Shown: positions 9,619 to 18,269 of the stretch, in pieces
Layout of the letters: every line of letters begins with the position of its first letter
Numbering within the stretch: the first letter of the stretch is position 1
Assembly (NCBI GenBank): GCA_015061285.1
Contig: SUWW01000018.1
Location: forward strand, 1 to 64,000
Direction of reading: 5' to 3'
DNA length: 64,000 nucleotides
Source of the DNA: Bacteroidales bacterium
GTDB lineage: Bacteria; Bacteroidota; Bacteroidia; Bacteroidales; Marinilabiliaceae
Translations under genes and position numbers: made by a program
The notes under the pieces: generated by a model
The model's input: only the letters and a program-made list of their open reading frames with translations
Databases searched by the model: none
Told to the model about the DNA's origin: nothing

Positions 9619-11652
9619 CTATCGCAGATACGGATTTCTTTCCGTACAAAATGAAGAGAGCGGCATACCAAAGCTGTTGCTCACATTTCCAATGACAGTA
9701 TCGTTATATGCATAACGAGCCATTTTAGGATGAGACACCATGTGAGAGAATATCGAAATGCTATTCTCTTTGGTAATTATAGTAGCAGGATAATAGATGC
9801 TATCGCTACCAGCCACCTCGAAGAGCGAGCGGTTCGAATTAGAATTCACTAATTCTTCTCCATTTTCAAGATTAAGCACAAAAAGATTGTTGCTTATGGT
9901 ATAGCTCTTCAGTTTTAGGAATTGATGCTTAAGAGATTCAAAATCGTATTGGCAAGCAAGAGCCATATTGGCCGCACGCGTACCAACAATTTTCTTTGGC
10001 ACTGATGTCTTTTCGCCTACCGATCCAACATCCATAAGACTCACCAAATAGGCGCGATCAATATTATCACAAGCTCTACGTTGTGCTTCGCGCAATTTTG
10101 CTCCAAGACGTTCGTCGCGTGCATCGGAAAAATCTGATGGCGCAAGTTGAACTAAAATCACAGGCATCTTCGAACTATGAAACGACGTACGGAACGACGC
10201 TACCATTTTATGTATGAGCATCTCAAACAAGCGAGGATTGCCAGAATTGGTCTCACCTTGATTATAGAGCAAGCCAGCCACTTTATAGTTTACTATTGGA
10301 GCTATCATTCCATTGTACGAAACTGTTGGTGTGGTTCCATTATAAGGCATAGAAAGCACTGGATGCTGAGCATAAGAATTCTTTTTTATATCGAAGAAAT
10401 ATAGTCTATCGCAGAAATATTGCGCTGCAACACGGAATCGCCACTGTCCTTCGATGGAAATCGATGAACCATCTTCAAGTTCGATACGCATTCCTCCTTC
10501 TGCACCGAGGAAGCCACCTTCGTTTTGGCTATCAGTTACTCTAACAGCAATATTCAAATATCCTTGACGAGTAAGCGACGAAGGCACATCGTAAATTCTT
10601 TCGACATCATACTCTCCGCTTTTATTGTGTTCGCCAACCAACTGACCATTGATGTATGTTTTGTCGCGATCGTCTACTTTTCCAAGGTATATCTTAGCAT
10701 CTTTACCAATCCATGAACTCGGCAAATTGACGCGTTTCACAAACCACCATACTCCGTCAAACGTCTCGTATTCGGTATTTTCGAACATGGTTGGCAAATG
10801 AACCAAATCCCATGCATTGTAATTAATCTCAAACTGAGGGACTATCTCGTCGCATACCGAAATCGACTCTACTGGATCGCGTCCATTGGGCAAGCGTATA
10901 ATACTTACCGACAAAAAATCAGACAGCCAACGCTCGTAGCCACCATATTCGCGCGTGAGTTGATCAACATTCATGAAAGCTTCGCCCCATGTAGTATCGG
11001 CAAGCATCAAATCGCGACTGGTCCACGACTCACATGCAGTACCGCTTATACCGGCATTTATCACTCCAATAGGCACTTTCAAGCTATCGCGCAACTGACG
11101 AGCAAAATAGTATTCTGTTGCACTGATGACAGCCTCGTTGCCTCGCAAGGCTTCGACCCACATTCCTCGGGTATTTTTAGCTGGATACGACGAAAAATTT
11201 GTATCGATATTATAGAAACGTAGAAACTCGTCACTCGAAGTAAGCGCAGTATCGGCATAATGACGATCGGCAAAATCTTTTTTGAGCGACATCGCCAAAT
11301 TACCTTGACCCACTGCCAACCAAACCTCACCAAAAACGACATTAGCCACCATCAATCGGCGTATCTCATTATATATATGCACTTCATGACACTGATGGTC
11401 GGCGGCTGGCGTGGCATACTCAGTTTCCCATATACTATCAGCGCCTGCCACTACCGAACGTTTCTCTGCCCACGTTGGTGCTACATTCACCACTACGCCT
11501 GGATTGGCTTTTCCCCAGAATTTTATAGTGCTATTCTGCTGAATAACCATATTATCGTTGATAATAGACGACAGCTCGAAATAGCCGTCTTTTTTTCTGC
11601 ACGACGTCAGAACAAACGAACAGATGGCAAGAAGTAACACTATATTTTTCAT
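9619..11652 (-). CDS. Sialate O-acetylesterase-like lipoprotein, catalytic residues lost
   Basis: A 677-residue lipoprotein (lipobox LTSC, Cys18) with the layout of sialate O-acetylesterases: N-terminal beta-domain (DNMVIQQN...FWGKANPG), SGNH-hydrolase halves, and a jelly-roll insert near residues 290-400 (WFVKRVNLPSSW, KTYINGQLVGE). The family block GEVWLCSGQSNM reads GEVWLAVGQGNL here, with Gly117 in place of the nucleophile serine. The block usually containing the catalytic His (D-x-HP) reads KTSVPKK, so His is missing too. The fold is otherwise intact and the frame is open, so this looks like a pseudoenzyme, perhaps a sugar-binding protein. It follows the CvpA-like gene by 11 bp. Confidence 0.8.
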   Translation of the reverse strand: MKNIVLLLAICSFVLTSCRKKDGYFELSSIINDNMVIQQNSTIKFWGKANPGVVVNVAPTWAEKRSVVAGADSIWETEYATPAADHQCHEVHIYNEIRRLMVANVVFGEVWLAVGQGNLAMSLKKDFADRHYADTALTSSDEFLRFYNIDTNFSSYPAKNTRGMWVEALRGNEAVISATEYYFARQLRDSLKVPIGVINAGISGTACESWTSRDLMLADTTWGEAFMNVDQLTREYGGYERWLSDFLSVSIIRLPNGRDPVESISVCDEIVPQFEINYNAWDLVHLPTMFENTEYETFDGVWWFVKRVNLPSSWIGKDAKIYLGKVDDRDKTYINGQLVGEHNKSGEYDVERIYDVPSSLTRQGYLNIAVRVTDSQNEGGFLGAEGGMRIELEDGSSISIEGQWRFRVAAQYFCDRLYFFDIKKNSYAQHPVLSMPYNGTTPTVSYNGMIAPIVNYKVAGLLYNQGETNSGNPRLFEMLIHKMVASFRTSFHSSKMPVILVQLAPSDFSDARDERLGAKLREAQRRACDNIDRAYLVSLMDVGSVGEKTSVPKKIVGTRAANMALACQYDFESLKHQFLKLKSYTISNNLFVLNLENGEELVNSNSNRSLFEVAGSDSIYYPATIITKENSISIFSHMVSHPKMARYAYNDTVIGNVSNSFGMPLSSFCTERNPYLR

Positions 11653-11663
11653 AGTAACACTTG

Positions 11664-12158
11664 TTAGTCGATATATCTATGTATTTGGCTATTCAAATAT
11701 GGATATACGCTCGGAGCTAAATCGACAAGAGGCAGATACGTCACCGACTCTTTTTTGTCATCATCAAGCACTTTGCGAATATCAAAATTAAAATATGTGA
11801 ATATATACAAAACACAACTAATTATGAACAAAGATTTTGCTGCAGAAAAAATTCCTCCACAAATTCTGTTTGGAACACTCAGAATGGTATGCTTCACCAA
11901 GCCGTTGATAAAGGTGGCTAAGAAGTGCACACCTATTACAACTGCTATAACTACGATAGCAAAGGATACTATTCCTACATAATTATTCTCGATATGTGGA
12001 CGTACATACTCTTCTACTATGCTGCTAAACTTTGCTGCACACCAAATGCCGACGCCAATGCCCACAAGACCCGACAAGCTAAATATTAGCCCGCGTCGCA
12101 TTCCTTGGGCGAAAGAGACCACTACGATCAGTATTACTATTATATCGAAGATACTCAT
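11664..12158 (-). CDS. CvpA family membrane protein
   Basis: A 164-residue protein with four predicted membrane helices and the family start MSIFDIIVILIVVVSFAQGMRRG, where the RG motif after helix 1 is typical. CvpA was first linked to colicin V production. More recent work ties the family to envelope stress and bile or salt tolerance. It is the first gene of a two-gene unit with the esterase-like lipoprotein. A direct functional link between the two is not evident. Confidence 0.85.
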   Translation of the reverse strand: MSIFDIIVILIVVVSFAQGMRRGLIFSLSGLVGIGVGIWCAAKFSSIVEEYVRPHIENNYVGIVSFAIVVIAVVIGVHFLATFINGLVKHTILSVPNRICGGIFSAAKSLFIISCVLYIFTYFNFDIRKVLDDDKKESVTYLPLVDLAPSVYPYLNSQIHRYID

Positions 12159-12247
12159 TGGGATTTACTACGATATTAGTTGAACTTGTGCGTTATCCTT
12201 TGGTTTGAATGCGCTATGTGTATTTTTTCTTTTGTTTTTTCGTTTAG

Positions 12248-12319
12248 TAGCCCGACCCAGACTCGAACTGGAATCTAAAGTTTAGGAAACTTCCGTTCTA
12301 TCCCTTGAACTATCAGGCC
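12248..12319 (-). tRNA. tRNA-Arg (anticodon CCT)
   Basis: A 72-nt cloverleaf read on the minus strand. Acceptor GGCCTGA pairs with TCGGGCT (first pair a GU wobble), D stem GTTC/GAAC, anticodon loop TTCCTAA reading CCT for AGG codons, T arm CCAG-TTCGAGT-CTGG. The 3' CCA is not encoded. Confidence 0.93.
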
Positions 12320-12369
12320 ATCGCCTCAATTGAGCATTCGGCTCAAAAAAGCGTGCGAATATAGCAAAA

Positions 12370-13287
12370 TCAGCGATACTTGGAGCTACTTGTTTCTACT
12401 ATATTAACATAGCTTTGATAGCGCGACAGAGCTATTCGTTGCTCATCAACGGCAAGTTTGACGGCACAGCCTGGTTCGTGCATATGCGTACAATTGTTAT
12501 ATTGACATTTGTCCGACTCGGCAAAAATCTCACGGAAATAGTGAGCTATCTCATCTTTGTTAATATTTACAATGCCAAAACCTCGAATGCCTGGAGTGTC
12601 GATGATGCAACCACCAAAACTAAACTTATGCATTTCGGCATTAGTGGTGGTATGTTTTCCGCTATTGTTTGACTCGCTAATGTCGTCGGTGCGAAGATTT
12701 AATCCTGGTTCTATACGATTGATAAGTGTAGACTTGCCCACACCCGAATGTCCTGCAACCACACTCACTTTGTCGCGAAGTATATCCTTCACATGATCAA
12801 AATCTTCATCATGTTTCGACGATACCGTAAGCACTTCGTAGCCAATAGATTGGTAGATATTTTTCAAATCTTCAACTTCGTCGAGCATGGCGGCATCGTA
12901 GCGATCTATTTTGTTTATAACTATAACTACGGGCACATCGTAGGCTTCGGCCGATGCAAGAAAGCGATCGATGAAAACACGTGTAGTTACTGGATAGTTA
13001 ACGGTGACCACAAGAAGTGCTTGGTCTACATTAGCAGCAAGAACGTGAGTTTGCTTAGAAAGATTTGTAGAACGTCGGATGACATAGTTGCGACGAGGCA
13101 ATAGTTCGCTAATGACATAATCTTTTCCATCGGTTTCTACATTGACGTAGTCGCCAACGGCCACTGGATTGGTGCTATCGATAGATTCAAGACGCATAGC
13201 GCCCTTTATACGGCACTCCACTTCGCCCGTTTCGGCAATGCTAACCACATAGTGGCTTCCGGTTGATTTTATTACTACTCCTCTCAC
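12370..13287 (-). CDS. rsgA: Ribosome small-subunit-dependent GTPase A
   Basis: Late-stage 30S assembly factor. An OB-fold N-domain (VRGVVIKSTGSHYVVS) precedes a circularly permuted GTPase domain: NKID (G4) first, then GHSGVGKST (G1) and DTPG (G3). The zinc-binding C-domain is CQYNNCTHMHEPGC. I place the start at the GTG (13285-13287) because homologues begin at this M-x-G-x-VIK-x-TG segment. An in-frame ATG at 13329 would add 14 residues unlike the family. The product is about 305 residues. The gene stands alone between tRNA-Arg and an outer-membrane protein gene. Confidence 0.95.
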   Translation of the reverse strand: MRGVVIKSTGSHYVVSIAETGEVECRIKGAMRLESIDSTNPVAVGDYVNVETDGKDYVISELLPRRNYVIRRSTNLSKQTHVLAANVDQALLVVTVNYPVTTRVFIDRFLASAEAYDVPVVIVINKIDRYDAAMLDEVEDLKNIYQSIGYEVLTVSSKHDEDFDHVKDILRDKVSVVAGHSGVGKSTLINRIEPGLNLRTDDISESNNSGKHTTTNAEMHKFSFGGCIIDTPGIRGFGIVNINKDEIAHYFREIFAESDKCQYNNCTHMHEPGCAVKLAVDEQRIALSRYQSYVNIVETSSSKYR

Positions 13288-13376
13288 TTTGTGACATTTG
13301 TGACGCAAAAATAACAAATGCACCAACATCAGCAATTAGCGACATTGGTGCATCTATTATATGTATGTACTATGAA

Positions 13377-13979
13377 CTAAAATTTGAACGTGAAACCAAA
13401 TGCAACGAATGCGAAACGGTCCCATGATGTTTCTAAGTTAACACCAATGTTTTCGTTGAACATGTAGCGAGCACCTGCGAAGAGACGAGGCTCGATGAAT
13501 TTGGTTTTTGATTCTGAGCCTTCAACAGTTCTGGCTGCGCCACTCTCATACTCACTATATTCCCATTCATACTTATTTATATCTACGAAGCAGAAAGTGA
13601 CACCACCATAGGTATCGATTTGAGGAATGAACGAGTAGTGAAGTGTACCGCGAGTTGCAATGCGAATACGACGGAAGTCACAATCAGTACCATAAAAATC
13701 TTTACTTCCAAAGCCCATACCGAACTGACCGCCTACAGAGATAGTACCACGCTCGTTGATAACATTCATAATACCATATTCACCCATAACGCCGATAGAG
13801 TGCTGAGTAACACTACCGCCACCATTTCCATTCCAATCGTTATCGGAGAATGCACCGAGGCCATAGTTAACGTTAAGAGCGAAGTCGCCTTTGTTGAATT
13901 TACTTTGAGCATTTGCGTTAACCGACATCATCACAGAAAGTGACAAAACGGCTACTACAGAAAGAATTAATTTTTTCAT
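13377..13979 (-). CDS. Small outer-membrane beta-barrel protein
   Basis: About 200 residues starting at MKKLILSVVAVLSLS, with a clear signal peptide cleaved after NANAQ. The rest alternates hydrophobic and polar residues and ends in the aromatic FVAFGFTFKF, the terminal strand signature of an outer-membrane barrel. Reading frame upstream of 13982 is open, but its residues do not look like a protein and the signal peptide fixes the start. A second ATG directly precedes the chosen one. It is divergent from another barrel gene with a 169-bp shared upstream region. Function unknown. Confidence 0.8.
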   Translation of the reverse strand: MKKLILSVVAVLSLSVMMSVNANAQSKFNKGDFALNVNYGLGAFSDNDWNGNGGGSVTQHSIGVMGEYGIMNVINERGTISVGGQFGMGFGSKDFYGTDCDFRRIRIATRGTLHYSFIPQIDTYGGVTFCFVDINKYEWEYSEYESGAARTVEGSESKTKFIEPRLFAGARYMFNENIGVNLETSWDRFAFVAFGFTFKF

Positions 13980-14104
13980 CATTGATATAATGTTAGTATG
14001 TGGCACAAATGTAAGCAATAAAATCGCTTGTTTATTTTTTTTGCGCGTTTGAAGATTAAAAGAGGTAGTTTGAGAATATGGTATGGAAAAGCGAAATAAA
14101 TATC

Positions 14105-14112
14105 TACATTTG
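14105..14112 (+). promoter_or_regulatory. Bacteroides-type -7 element for the barrel gene at 14149
   Basis: TACATTTG matches TAnnTTTG, 36 bp upstream of the start codon, followed by GCGCCCG as at gpmI. The -33 element is unclear. Confidence 0.5.
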
Positions 14113-14148
14113 CGCCCGATTTGTAAAGCTAACAAATAGAGAAAACGA

Positions 14149-14883
14149 ATGAAGAAGACTTTGCTGACAATAGCGCTTATTACATCAACGATAATGTCCT
14201 TTGCTCAAGAGGCACAGAATGAGGAATGGACAACAACGACTTCAAAATCGAAATCGGCAATAGAATTTTCCTATGGTTTGAAGGTAGGTTTGAACTTTTG
14301 CACATACGACAGTGACTGTGACGACGTTCAAGCACGTATGGGTCAAGATGGTATCATCTGTCGTTGGCGATACAAGAATTGGGCATTACAACCAGAGTTG
14401 CACTATGCACGAATGGGTGTTCGCTCGTTGGTAAAAAAAGTTAATGCATACGATGGCGATGCGCCTGCAACGGGAGGTACAAACTATAGCGACCGTTTCA
14501 TGCTTCAACTTCTCACCGATAACGTGCAAATGCCTATAATGTTTAAGTATTATTTGCCACTTTTCAACCATGGTCTTAACATTCAGGCGGGACCTATGTT
14601 TAGCCAACGTTTCGACTACAAAGTTTCGACCTCTTCACAAAAGAGTCAATTGAGAGACGAAGCAACAGGAGAAGTATTGCAATTGAGACGTTTTGCCCAA
14701 GCGCAAAATCAGTTTACAGTACTTGCTAACGTGGGTGTAGGTTTCGACTCAGAATCGGGCATCGGTGTAGATTTCCGTTGCAGCATGGGTATAACACCAG
14801 TATTCGACAAAAACGAATTTGGCTGCTACAATCCTAACTCACACGACCGTGTTTGGTCAATACAGTTTACATACGTATTCTAA
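14149..14883 (+). CDS. PorT-like outer-membrane beta-barrel protein
   Basis: A 244-residue protein with the signal peptide MKKTLLTIALITSTIMSFAQ. The barrel has motifs such as GLKVGLNFCTYD near residue 47, WALQPELHYARMG near residue 80, and the PorT/outer-membrane-barrel phrase LNIQAGPMFSQRFDYKV near residue 145. It ends in FTYVF. PorT family members include type IX secretion components, but many paralogues have other unknown roles, so I do not assign one. It has its own promoter motif and terminator. Confidence 0.8.
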   Translation: MKKTLLTIALITSTIMSFAQEAQNEEWTTTTSKSKSAIEFSYGLKVGLNFCTYDSDCDDVQARMGQDGIICRWRYKNWALQPELHYARMGVRSLVKKVNAYDGDAPATGGTNYSDRFMLQLLTDNVQMPIMFKYYLPLFNHGLNIQAGPMFSQRFDYKVSTSSQKSQLRDEATGEVLQLRRFAQAQNQFTVLANVGVGFDSESGIGVDFRCSMGITPVFDKNEFGCYNPNSHDRVWSIQFTYVF

Positions 14884-14904
14884 CGATTAGTAAATAATAT
14901 GTCA

Positions 14905-14934
14905 GAAGCGCGGCTTATCGGTCGCGCTTTTTGT
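14905..14934 (+). terminator. Terminator after the barrel gene
   Basis: Stem AGCGCG/CGCGCT with a short loop, then TTTTTG, 23 bp past the stop. Confidence 0.75.
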
Positions 14935-14961
14935 TGATAAACAAGAGAAAAACATCAATAT

Positions 14962-16062
14962 ATGGGACTTCAATGTGGAATAGTCGGCCTGCCTAACGTA
15001 GGAAAATCGACGCTATTCAATTGTTTGTCGAATGCGAAAGCACAATCGGCAAACTTTCCTTTTTGTACTATTGAGCCAAACGTGGGCGTAATCACAGTGC
15101 CCGACAAACGTTTGGAAGTACTCGACTCTATAGAGCACCCTGCTCAGGTAATACCTACCACAGTAGAAATAGTCGACATAGCTGGTCTCGTAAAAGGCGC
15201 AAGCAAAGGCGAAGGATTGGGCAACAAATTTTTGGCTAACATCCGCGAAACCGATGCCATAATACATGTACTTCGCTGCTTCGACGACGATAATATTACG
15301 CACGTTGATGGTTCGGTAAACCCCGTACGCGACAAAGAGGTTATCGACACCGAACTTCAGATAAAAGATCTTGAAACCGTTGATGCTCGCATTGCCAAAT
15401 GCGAAAAGCAAGCTATTAGCGGAAAAGATCCTGAATCGAAGAAGCTACTCGATGTGCTGAAGAAATTCAAAACTGCCCTTGAAGCTGGGCAGAACGCACG
15501 TTCTGTTGAACTCACAGAGGCTGAAGAAAAAATAGCCAAAGGTTTGTTTCTACTTACGCAAAAGCCTGTTATGTATGTATGCAATGTAGATGAGGCATCG
15601 ATACTAAAAGGCAATGCACACGTAGAGGCAGTTCGCAAAGCTGTAGCAAACGAAAATGCAGAAATACTTGTAATAGCAGCACAAACAGAATCGGAGATTG
15701 CAGAACTTGAGACATACGAAGAACGCCAAATGTTCCTCGACGACCTCGGCTTGAAAGAATCGGGCGTAGTAAAACTCATTCGCTCAGCCTATAATCTTCT
15801 GAACCTCAAGACATTCTTCACCGTAGGACCTAAAGAAGTTAGAGCGTGGACATTCCGCCAAGGATACACAGCGCCCCAAACGGCAGGCATCATACATACC
15901 GATTTTGAACGCGGATTTATTCGCGCCGAGGTGATTAAATATGACGATTTTGTGAAACTTGGTTCCGAATCTGCGTGCCGAGAAGCTGGCAAATTGGCTA
16001 TAGAAGGCAAAGATTACGTTGTGGAAGATGGCGACATCATGCACTTCCGCTTCAATGTATAA
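14962..16062 (+). CDS. ychF: Redox-regulated ATPase / translation-associated GTPase YchF
   Basis: A 366-residue Obg-family P-loop protein (human Ola1 group) that prefers ATP and binds ribosomes. Motifs: G1 [12 protein letters not shown] at residues 8-19, G3 [27 protein letters not shown] near residue 73, and NVDE in place of canonical NKxD, as in this family. The C-terminal TGS domain ends in [13 protein letters not shown]. It is a universally conserved single gene here, flanked by two terminators. Confidence 0.96.
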   Translation: MGLQCGIVGLPNVGKSTLFNCLSNAKAQSANFPFCTIEPNVGVITVPDKRLEVLDSIEHPAQVIPTTVEIVDIAGLVKGASKGEGLGNKFLANIRETDAIIHVLRCFDDDNITHVDGSVNPVRDKEVIDTELQIKDLETVDARIAKCEKQAISGKDPESKKLLDVLKKFKTALEAGQNARSVELTEAEEKIAKGLFLLTQKPVMYVCNVDEASILKGNAHVEAVRKAVANENAEILVIAAQTESEIAELETYEERQMFLDDLGLKESGVVKLIRSAYNLLNLKTFFTVGPKEVRAWTFRQGYTAPQTAGIIHTDFERGFIRAEVIKYDDFVKLGSESACREAGKLAIEGKDYVVEDGDIMHFRFNV

Positions 16063-16085
16063 CTCATCATACATATAAATATTGA

Positions 16086-16122
16086 AAATGAGCTATACCT
16101 AATGATATGGCTCATTTTTCTT
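16086..16122 (+). terminator. Terminator after ychF
   Basis: Stem AATGAGC(TATA)/(TAT)GGCTCATT followed by TTTCTTT, about 25 bp past the ychF stop. Confidence 0.7.
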
Positions 16123-16236
16123 TCTATTAGAGAAACACAATTGTTGCAAAGGAAAGCAGTTTTGCTAATTTTGGAGATTTTGTAAGTTGACATACAAATA
16201 AAAAAAACATTTGCCCCTTGGGAATAGCAAATAAAG

Positions 16237-17109
16237 ATGGCAGATAAAAACAAATCGAAGCTTCTACGCAAGTTGCAGATAGCAGTCTTCGCCGACAATT
16301 CATACGAGCAACTATTCTCGCTACAACTGACACCGCTTTCGTTGGTTGTGGTAATTGGTGTATCATCATTACTATTAATAGTAAGTGTTACATTTTTGAT
16401 AGCATTCACATCACTTCGAGAGTACATACCTGGCTATCCTACTGGAGAAGAGCGACGCATGATAAGCGAAAACTTTCGTCGCACCGATAGCATTGCAGAG
16501 GCATTGGTGATACGCGATAAGATGCTTAGCAACATTCGCGAAGTGCTCGCCGACGAGATTCCTGAAGTGGCTTTCAACCACGACTCCATAAAGATTTCAC
16601 GCACTCCAGTGCAAATTGCAGCAATAAAGACCTCTGAAGCCGATAGCATTTTCCGCGCACAAGTAGAAGCCGAAGAAAACTTCAACGTGTCAGCAAGCGA
16701 AGCATCAACGACATCACCAATAGACACTCGTTTGGAAATGATGTTTCTCTTTCCACCTGTAAAAGGCATAATATCACAGAGTTACGGCGAGCGAAACGGG
16801 CATTGGGGCGTAGACATTGCTGTGCCCGATGGGACAATTGTCACTGCAGTTCTCGATGGCACGGTGATATTTTCGGAATGGACAATAGAAACGGGATTTG
16901 TTGTTGCTATTCAACACAACAATGAGCTTGTTTCGGTATATAAACACAACTCAAAAGTCTTGAAACGCGTTGGCACTCACGTCACGGCAGGCGAAGTAAT
17001 AGCATTGTCGGGCAATTCGGGAGAGCTATCGACTGGACCACATTTACATTTTGAACTTTGGTATTCGGGAGTACCATTGAACCCCGAAAACTACATATCA
17101 TTCAACTGA
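16237..17109 (+). CDS. M23-family metallopeptidase, membrane anchored
   Basis: A 290-residue putative peptidoglycan endopeptidase. A short cytoplasmic N-terminus is followed by a membrane helix at about residues 32-55 (LSLVVVIGVSSLLLIVSVTFLIAF), a linker, and a LytM domain. The zinc ligands are His and Asp in GHWGVDIAVPDG and the HLH of STGPHLHFELWYSGVPLNP, so the active site looks intact. The gene is immediately followed by ispC with a 2-bp gap. Confidence 0.92.
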   Translation: MADKNKSKLLRKLQIAVFADNSYEQLFSLQLTPLSLVVVIGVSSLLLIVSVTFLIAFTSLREYIPGYPTGEERRMISENFRRTDSIAEALVIRDKMLSNIREVLADEIPEVAFNHDSIKISRTPVQIAAIKTSEADSIFRAQVEAEENFNVSASEASTTSPIDTRLEMMFLFPPVKGIISQSYGERNGHWGVDIAVPDGTIVTAVLDGTVIFSEWTIETGFVVAIQHNNELVSVYKHNSKVLKRVGTHVTAGEVIALSGNSGELSTGPHLHFELWYSGVPLNPENYISFN

Positions 17110-17111
17110 TA

Positions 17112-18266
17112 GTGAAACGGATAGCAATATTAGGAAGCACAGGATCAATAGGAACGCAAGCACTCGACGTAGTGCGTATGCACCCAGACGAATTTGAAGT
17201 AGAAGTTCTCGTAGCTAACCGCAGCATAGAGCTACTCATAGCGCAAGCACGCGAATTCCGTCCGAACGCCGTTGTTATAGCCGACGAGACACTCTACCCT
17301 ACTCTGAAAGAGGCTCTCGCAGATGAACCAATAAAAGTATACGCTGGAGCAAAATCGATAGAGCAAATTGTAGGCATGTCTACCATCGACATAGTGCTTG
17401 TGGCGCTTGTAGGATTCAGCGGTTTACGTCCTACGCTCGCTGCTATTGAAGCAGGCAAAACGATTGCTTTGGCAAACAAAGAGACTCTTGTAGTAGGTGG
17501 TGAAATAGTTATGGCTGCAGCCGCAAAGAAACGCGTTGCCATTCTACCTGTCGATTCGGAACATTCGGCCATTTTTCAATGCTTGAATGGCGAACGCCAC
17601 CTCACCCCTAAGCGCTTGATACTTACAGCATCGGGAGGACCTTTCAGAGGCTACACAGCTAAACAACTCGAAAAAGTAACACCTCAAGATGCGCTAAAAA
17701 ACCCCAACTGGTCGATGGGAGCAAAAGTCACAATCGACTCGGCATCGCTAATGAACAAAGGTTTGGAATCGATAGAAGCACGTTGGCTTTTTGATATGGC
17801 TCCTGAAAAAATCGACATTGTGGTACATCCACAATCGGTAATACACTCAATGGTAGAGTATTCCGATGGTTCGGTAAAAGCTCAGTTGGCTACGCCCGAC
17901 ATGCGTTTGCCAATACAATATGCACTGACATTCCCCAACCGAATGCCATCGCCTATTGAGCCACTCGATTTTATGAAATATAAAACACTAACCTTTGAAG
18001 AGCCCAACAAGGAACTATTTCGCAACTTGCCTATCGCCTTAGATTCCATTAAGCGAGGCGGCAATGCTCCTTGCATAATGAATGGAGCCAACGAGATAGC
18101 AGTAGCAGAATTTCTCAAAGGAAATGTTTCTTTCTTGCAAATGCCCGACATTATTGAAGAAACGCTTTCAAAATGTAACTTTGTGAAACATCCTTCGCTC
18201 GACGACTATTTCGAAACCGACAAAGAAGCTCGACGAATAGCCAAAGAGGCAATAGAAGTTTTGTAG
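17112..18266 (+). CDS. ispC: 1-deoxy-D-xylulose 5-phosphate reductoisomerase
   Basis: Second step of the MEP isoprenoid pathway: NADPH-dependent conversion of DXP to MEP. I start it at the GTG at 17112, 2 bp after the peptidase stop, because KRIAILGSTGSIGTQAL is the canonical N-terminus. In-frame sequence upstream lies inside the peptidase gene. Signature motifs are present: NKETLV, VDSEHSAIFQ, ASGGPF, NPNWSMGAKVTIDSA and HPQSVIHSMVE. The product is 384 residues, normal length. The pathway partner ispG lies about 19 kb away in this window. Confidence 0.96.
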   Translation: MKRIAILGSTGSIGTQALDVVRMHPDEFEVEVLVANRSIELLIAQAREFRPNAVVIADETLYPTLKEALADEPIKVYAGAKSIEQIVGMSTIDIVLVALVGFSGLRPTLAAIEAGKTIALANKETLVVGGEIVMAAAAKKRVAILPVDSEHSAIFQCLNGERHLTPKRLILTASGGPFRGYTAKQLEKVTPQDALKNPNWSMGAKVTIDSASLMNKGLESIEARWLFDMAPEKIDIVVHPQSVIHSMVEYSDGSVKAQLATPDMRLPIQYALTFPNRMPSPIEPLDFMKYKTLTFEEPNKELFRNLPIALDSIKRGGNAPCIMNGANEIAVAEFLKGNVSFLQMPDIIEETLSKCNFVKHPSLDDYFETDKEARRIAKEAIEVL

Positions 18267-18269
18267 CCA

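Noticed and set aside
12370-13335. rsgA start at the upstream TTG or at the ATG at 13329
   Set aside because: The extra residues are not family-like. The GTG at 13287 begins the conserved OB-fold segment.
13980-14135. N-terminal extension of the small barrel protein to 14135
   Set aside because: The extension has no protein-like pattern and overlaps the divergent promoter. The signal peptide begins at 13979.
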